Assembly (NCBI GenBank): GCA_915069725.1
Contig: CAJZFF010000044.1
Location: forward strand, 1-9,584
Origin: an uncultured Actinomyces sp.
Lineage (GTDB): Bacteria > Actinomycetota > Actinomycetes > Actinomycetales > Actinomycetaceae
Direction of reading: 5' to 3'
Length of the DNA stretch: 9,584 nucleotides
Part shown: positions 6,174 through 9,584 of the stretch, one piece after another
How positions within the stretch are numbered: position 1 is the stretch's first letter
How the letters are laid out: every line of letters starts with the position of its first letter
The notes under the pieces: generated by a model
Seen by the model: the letters and a program-made list of their open reading frames with translations, nothing else
The model's database searches: none
What the model was told of the DNA's origin: nothing
Position numbers and translations under genes: made by a program

Positions 6174-6788
6174 ATGATGAGTGAGCAGCACAGTAACGAC
6201 TCCTCCCACCAGGCGGCGGATGAGGCCGTGAGCAGCCCCGTGAGCAACACCGTCTCGCGCCTCGAGGAGGAGGGTGAGATCGGTGCCGACTACCTCGAGG
6301 AGCTCCTCGACATCGCCGACCTGGGCGGTGACATCGATATCGACATCGATCACGGGCGCGCCTCGATTGCCGTGGTCGCCTCCGAGGAGGGTGACGAGCG
6401 CGAGCTCGCCGACCTCGTTGGACGCGACGGTGAGGTTCTCGAGGCCGTTCAGGAACTGACTCGCCTCGCGGTCCAGGCGCGCACCGGCAACCGCTCCCGG
6501 CTCATGCTCGACATCAACGGCTACCGCGCCGATCGACGTACCGAGCTGACCAAGGTGGCTCAGGAGGCGGTCACCAAGGTCCTCACCTCGGGAGAGGCCG
6601 TCAGCCTCGAGCCGATGAACCCCTTCGAGCGCAAGGTGTGCCACGACGTCGTCGCTGCCGCCGGACTGGTCTCCGAGTCCGAGGGCGCCGAGCCGCACCG
6701 CTACGTCGTGGTCCTGCCCGCCGATGAGGAGGGCGTGGACGACGCCGCCGAGGACGCAGCCGACGACTCCGCTTCGGAGCAGGCCTGA
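6174..6788 (+). CDS. khpB: KH-R3H RNA-binding protein (Jag/KhpB family)
   Basis: Also called jag, this family binds RNA and, in other Gram-positives, influences cell division and elongation; its usual place is directly after yidC. The 204-residue product has an acidic N-terminus, a KH domain (about 38-112) with the GxxG loop GRDG (83-86), and an R3H domain (about 120-182) with the RxxxH motif RKVCH (153-157). The N-terminal Jag_N domain of Firmicutes homologues is absent, as usual in actinobacteria. An acidic repeat DIDIDID (53-59) lies in the KH domain and the last 20 residues are acidic. Two adjacent ATGs (6174 and 6177) compete; GGA at 6167-6169 is better spaced for the second. rsmG starts 2 nt after its stop. 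Confidence 0.9.
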   Translation: MMSEQHSNDSSHQAADEAVSSPVSNTVSRLEEEGEIGADYLEELLDIADLGGDIDIDIDHGRASIAVVASEEGDERELADLVGRDGEVLEAVQELTRLAVQARTGNRSRLMLDINGYRADRRTELTKVAQEAVTKVLTSGEAVSLEPMNPFERKVCHDVVAAAGLVSESEGAEPHRYVVVLPADEEGVDDAAEDAADDSASEQA

Positions 6789-6790
6789 GC

Positions 6791-7435
6791 ATGAGTGAGG
6801 AGCAGCGGGCCCAGGTGGAGGAGCCGACGGCGGAGATGCGGGAGATCTTCGGGGTCTCCTTCTCCGCGGCGGAGCACTTCGCGCACATGCTCGCTGAGGA
6901 GGGTGAGCTGCGCGGTCTCGTGGGGCCGCGCGAGCTTCCCCGCCTGTGGACCCGGCACATCGTCAACTCGGCGGCCGTGGTCCCCTTCCTGCCGGCCCGG
7001 GGAAGCGTGGCCGACGTGGGATCCGGGGCCGGCTTCCCCGGCATCGTCGTCGCGCTGCTACGCCCCGACCTCGACGTGACGCTCATTGAGACGATGGAGC
7101 GGCGCACCCAGTGGCTCTCCGACGTCGTCGAGGAGCTGGACCTGGACAATGTGAGCATCCGGCGGGCCCGGGCCGAGGAGGTCAAGGACCGCTACGACGT
7201 GGTGACGGCTCGCGCGGTGGCGAACCTGTCCAAGCTCGTGCGGCTGACGGCACCCTTGCTCCGACCGGGGGGTGCCCTGCTCGCCCTCAAGGGGATGCGG
7301 GCGCAGGATGAGGTCGACGACGCCAAGTATGTTATTAAGAAGGCTAAGTTATCAGTCGCTGTCGTTCATGAGGTTGTCATCGCCGGCGACGAAACGACGG
7401 CGGTGGTTGAGATTCGCCGCCCGAAGAGCCGTTGA
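6791..7435 (+). CDS. rsmG: 16S rRNA (guanine-N7) methyltransferase RsmG (GidB)
   Basis: RsmG methylates the N7 of a conserved guanine in the 530 loop of 16S rRNA using S-adenosylmethionine; in several bacteria its loss gives low-level streptomycin resistance. The 214-residue product has normal length. Visible motifs are LWTRHIVNS (52-60), the SAM-binding loop ADVGSGAGFPG (74-84), the acidic end of strand 2 in LIET (98-101), TARAVANL (139-146) and GALLALKG (161-168). The ATG is 2 nt after the jag stop with AGG (6781-6783) 7 nt upstream, so the two are co-translated. From about 7331 codons become AT-ending and include a TTA (7349-7351), unlike the rest of the gene. Confidence 0.95.
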   Translation: MSEEQRAQVEEPTAEMREIFGVSFSAAEHFAHMLAEEGELRGLVGPRELPRLWTRHIVNSAAVVPFLPARGSVADVGSGAGFPGIVVALLRPDLDVTLIETMERRTQWLSDVVEELDLDNVSIRRARAEEVKDRYDVVTARAVANLSKLVRLTAPLLRPGGALLALKGMRAQDEVDDAKYVIKKAKLSVAVVHEVVIAGDETTAVVEIRRPKSR

Positions 7436-7482
7436 GATACGGCGCGCGTTCGGTGTAACGCGTAAGGATCGACCTGCTCGCG

Positions 7483-7488
7483 TAGACT
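7483..7488 (+). promoter_or_regulatory. possible parA promoter -10 element
   Basis: TAGACT fits the actinobacterial TAnnnT -10 pattern and lies 54 nt upstream of parA in the 107-nt gap after rsmG. No good -35 hexamer is found at 16-19 nt upstream, so this is tentative. Confidence 0.3.
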
Positions 7489-7542
7489 CGTAACTGCCCG
7501 ACTGGCTCGGGCCGATGGGTCGTCGTCCGAGGAGAAGCAGGT

Positions 7543-8445
7543 TTGTCCGGATCGTCTATCTTCGATCAGCTCCAGGCCGAGCACCTCGCATTAGACGAGG
7601 TAGCGGGTGGAGAGTTCCCACATCCCGAGCGGACTCGTGTTATCGCAGTCGCCAACCAAAAAGGTGGCGTCGGAAAGACATCGACCGCAGTGAATCTTGC
7701 AGCCGCTTTAGCTGAAGGCGGGTTGCACGTCCTGCTCATTGACGCGGACTCACAAGGAAATGCCTCAACAGCACTGGGGGTGGAGCACGATGAAGACAGT
7801 GCCTCCATCTATGACGTCCTTGTCGATACCATGTCCATCAAGGACGTTGTCACCAAGACGCGATTCTGCGAGTCCCTGTGGTGCGTACCTGCGACCATTG
7901 ACGTAGCTGCTGTCGAGATAGAGCTCATCTCCACCGCTGAGCGGGAGTCACGTCTGCGGCGTGCACTGGTGGACTACCTGGTTTCACGTGAAACCGAGGG
8001 TCTGGAGCCCCTTGACTACGTCATCATTGATTGCCCACCAAGCCTCGGCATAATGACGATCAATGCCTTCGTCGCTGCCGATGAGGTTCTTATTCCGATG
8101 CAGGCTGAGTACTATGCCCTTGAAGGACTCGCTCTGTTGACGCGCTCCATTGACAGGATCGCGCGCATTCACAATCCGGGACTGGGAGTCTCCATGATTG
8201 TGCTCACCATGTTTGACGGACGCACCACTCTGGCCCGTGAAGTGGAGTCCGAAGTTCGTTCCTATTTCCCTGATGCGACGCTGGACACCAAGGTGCCACG
8301 TTCCATCCGTGTTGCCGAGGCCCCCTCCTTCGGTGCTCCTGTGGTGTTCTGGGATCCCCGGTCCACCGGCGCAATTGCGTACAAGAAAATGGCTCGTGAG
8401 GTCGCTCTGCGGGGCGCTCCCCGAATGGAAGGCGAGGAAGCCTGA
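7543..8445 (+). CDS. parA: chromosome partitioning ATPase ParA (Soj)
   Basis: ParA is a Walker-type ATPase that binds the nucleoid non-specifically and, stimulated by ParB, moves newly replicated origins. The 300-residue product has the deviant Walker A KGGVGKT (40-46, signature lysine K40), Walker A' [12 protein letters not shown] (64-75) and Walker [12 protein letters not shown] (159-169), preceded by a tail of about 30 residues typical of actinobacterial homologues. The start is TTG at 7543-7545, supported by GAGGAGA (7529-7535) 7-8 nt upstream and by the lack of a better in-frame start before the conserved [13 protein letters not shown]. It contains one parS site, and its stop overlaps the parB ATG by one base. 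Two TTA leucine codons (7591, 7708) and many T/A-ending codons set its 5' part apart from the genes upstream. Confidence 0.96.
   Translation: MSGSSIFDQLQAEHLALDEVAGGEFPHPERTRVIAVANQKGGVGKTSTAVNLAAALAEGGLHVLLIDADSQGNASTALGVEHDEDSASIYDVLVDTMSIKDVVTKTRFCESLWCVPATIDVAAVEIELISTAERESRLRRALVDYLVSRETEGLEPLDYVIIDCPPSLGIMTINAFVAADEVLIPMQAEYYALEGLALLTRSIDRIARIHNPGLGVSMIVLTMFDGRTTLAREVESEVRSYFPDATLDTKVPRSIRVAEAPSFGAPVVFWDPRSTGAIAYKKMAREVALRGAPRMEGEEA
7980..7995. promoter_or_regulatory. parS centromere site 1 (inside parA)
   Basis: GGTTTCACGTGAAACC is a perfect 16-bp palindrome containing the 14-bp parS core GTTTCACGTGAAAC recognised by chromosomal ParB. Within parA it encodes Val-Ser-Arg-Glu-Thr (residues 147-151). 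Confidence 0.95.
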
Positions 8446-9584
8446 TGGCTCAGAAACGGCGCGGACTGGGACGAGGTCTGCAGGCGCTGATTCCCGAGGC
8501 GCAGAAGGAGAAAGTACCTGCTGCGTCTCGTCCTTCCGATGTGTTCTTCCCCGACTCCCGGAAGGACGAGTCGCGTGATGAGGATGCGGCCTCCCAGGCC
8601 ACGCATGACGCTCCGGAGCCTGAGCCGGCCGCCGAGGCGCGCAGTACTCGCGATCTGGCCGCTACTCTCCTGGCTCCGTCTCAGCGGAAGCGTGGATCCA
8701 AGAGTCGCTCGACTCGATCCACGACCGCATCCAAGACCGGTGCTCAGAACAAGCAGAAGAAGCCGGTTTCACGTGAAACCACGCCGGATTCGACGACTGA
8801 TGCGGAGGTGACGGAGAAGACCGCGAAGAAGTCGTCATCCGCCGGCTCAGCGAAGCGGAGTGCATCGGCCGCGCCGAAGCGAGTAACCAAGAAGGCAACG
8901 AAGGCAGTCCCCGCTGTGGTGGAGGAGCCTTCGCATGAGGCCTCGACGGCTGAAGACGTCCAGGAGGAGAGCGCTTCGACGTCGGTTCCTCAACCGGAAT
9001 CTACGCCCGTGGTCCCTGAGGTTTCACGTGAAACGGAGGAGGAGCAGCTTGAGGCTGCCGATCACGGGAACTCCGATGCCGAGAAGGAGAGGACCGAGGA
9101 GGACCTGGCGGAGGTCTCATCTGACGCTGGAACTGAGGCGTCCGACGCGACCGATGCCGAGGAGGAGACGGCGGATACAGGCGCCGCTGAGCTTGTTCCC
9201 GTTCCGGGTGCCCGCTTCGCTGAGATTCCGGTGGGGCTGATCCACCCGAACCCTCGTCAACCCCGTCAGGTCTTCGATGAAGAGGACATCGCGGAACTGG
9301 CAGCCTCGATTGCAGAAGTGGGTCTGCTGCAGCCGATTGTGGTGCGTCAGGTGCCGACTGCTCCGGGAGAGGATCTTCGGTACGAGCTCATTATGGGTGA
9401 GCGGCGTCTTCGCGCTTCCAAGGAAGCCGGGCTGGAGACGATTCCGGCGGTCGTTCGGGATACGGACGACGTCGATCTGCTGCGTGACGCGTTGCTGGAG
9501 AACTTGCACCGTGTTCAGCTCAATCCCCTGGAGGAGGCTGCGGCCTACCAGCAGCTGCTGGAGGACTTCCAGTGCACTCATGCG
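8445..9584 (+). CDS. parB: chromosome partitioning protein ParB, 3' end cut off by window edge
   Basis: ParB binds parS, spreads as a CTP-dependent clamp and activates ParA. The first 380 residues are visible. The N-terminal motif [15 protein letters not shown] (4-18) is the ParA-interacting tail; the ParB N-terminal nuclease-like/CTPase domain begins only near 256 ([19 protein letters not shown]) with LLQPIVVRQ (294-302), the CTP-binding GERRLRA (318-324) and [14 protein letters not shown] (352-365). Between them lie about 235 low-complexity residues: basic, Lys/Ser/Thr-rich (81-155), then acidic (159-249). That is much longer than the few tens of residues common in the family. The helix-turn-helix and dimerisation domains lie outside the window. 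The ATG overlaps the parA stop (TGATG) with GAGGAA (8434-8439) upstream. Two parS sites lie in the linker. Confidence 0.96.
   Translation, partial: MAQKRRGLGRGLQALIPEAQKEKVPAASRPSDVFFPDSRKDESRDEDAASQATHDAPEPEPAAEARSTRDLAATLLAPSQRKRGSKSRSTRSTTASKTGAQNKQKKPVSRETTPDSTTDAEVTEKTAKKSSSAGSAKRSASAAPKRVTKKATKAVPAVVEEPSHEASTAEDVQEESASTSVPQPESTPVVPEVSRETEEEQLEAADHGNSDAEKERTEEDLAEVSSDAGTEASDATDAEEETADTGAAELVPVPGARFAEIPVGLIHPNPRQPRQVFDEEDIAELAASIAEVGLLQPIVVRQVPTAPGEDLRYELIMGERRLRASKEAGLETIPAVVRDTDDVDLLRDALLENLHRVQLNPLEEAAAYQQLLEDFQCTHA
8765..8780. promoter_or_regulatory. parS centromere site 2 (inside parB)
   Basis: GGTTTCACGTGAAACC, identical over 16 bp to site 1, lies in the basic part of the ParB linker and encodes Val-Ser-Arg-Glu-Thr (residues 108-112). 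Confidence 0.95.
9021..9034. promoter_or_regulatory. parS centromere site 3 (inside parB)
   Basis: The 14-bp core GTTTCACGTGAAAC is perfect; the outer pair is G/G instead of G/C. It lies in the acidic part of the ParB linker and encodes Val-Ser-Arg-Glu-Thr (residues 193-197). Confidence 0.95.

Noticed and set aside
6169..6177. Tiny Met-Thr-stop frame overlapping the jag start
   Set aside because: Two codons arise easily by chance; no supporting signal for a regulatory leader.

Overview
The window is a chromosomal replication-origin region from a high-GC Gram-positive bacterium (Actinobacteria). An Actinomyces-like member of the Actinomycetaceae is my best guess, from the DnaA N-terminus, the gene order and the GC-rich codon use; this is inference, with no database search behind it.

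Layout: dnaN (minus strand, cut by the left edge) and dnaA (minus strand) are separated by about 1.07 kb of non-coding DNA (682-1753). A second non-coding block of about 0.6 kb (3434-4029) lies between dnaA and the divergent rightward run rpmH - rnpA - yidD - yidC - jag/khpB - rsmG - parA - parB. parB runs off the right edge. This is the classical origin-proximal gene set: initiator and sliding clamp on one side; ribosomal protein L34, RNase P protein, membrane insertion factors, an RNA-binding protein, a 16S rRNA methyltransferase and the chromosome-partition pair on the other.

How the parts relate: DnaA would act at the DnaA-box clusters in the two non-coding blocks, and DnaN loads after initiation. 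ParB would load on three perfect parS palindromes inside parA and parB, and ParA would then segregate the new origins. rpmH, rnpA and yidD are almost fused, with a 1-nt gap followed by a 4-nt overlap, so one promoter upstream of rpmH probably drives them.

The coding content is ordinary. The interesting signals are in the DNA: the best DnaA boxes lie on the rpmH side of dnaA and many are spaced by about 11 or 22 bp; a tandem 9-mer resembles MtrA sites; an AATGACA/TGTCATT motif recurs in both non-coding blocks, twice as an inverted repeat; G-rich repeats with a 20-21 bp period lie between dnaN and dnaA; all three parS sites are read in the same frame as Val-Ser-Arg-Glu-Thr; and ParB carries an unusually long charge-segregated N-terminal extension. 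I saw no tRNA, rRNA, CRISPR array, insertion sequence or clearly undescribed protein system.
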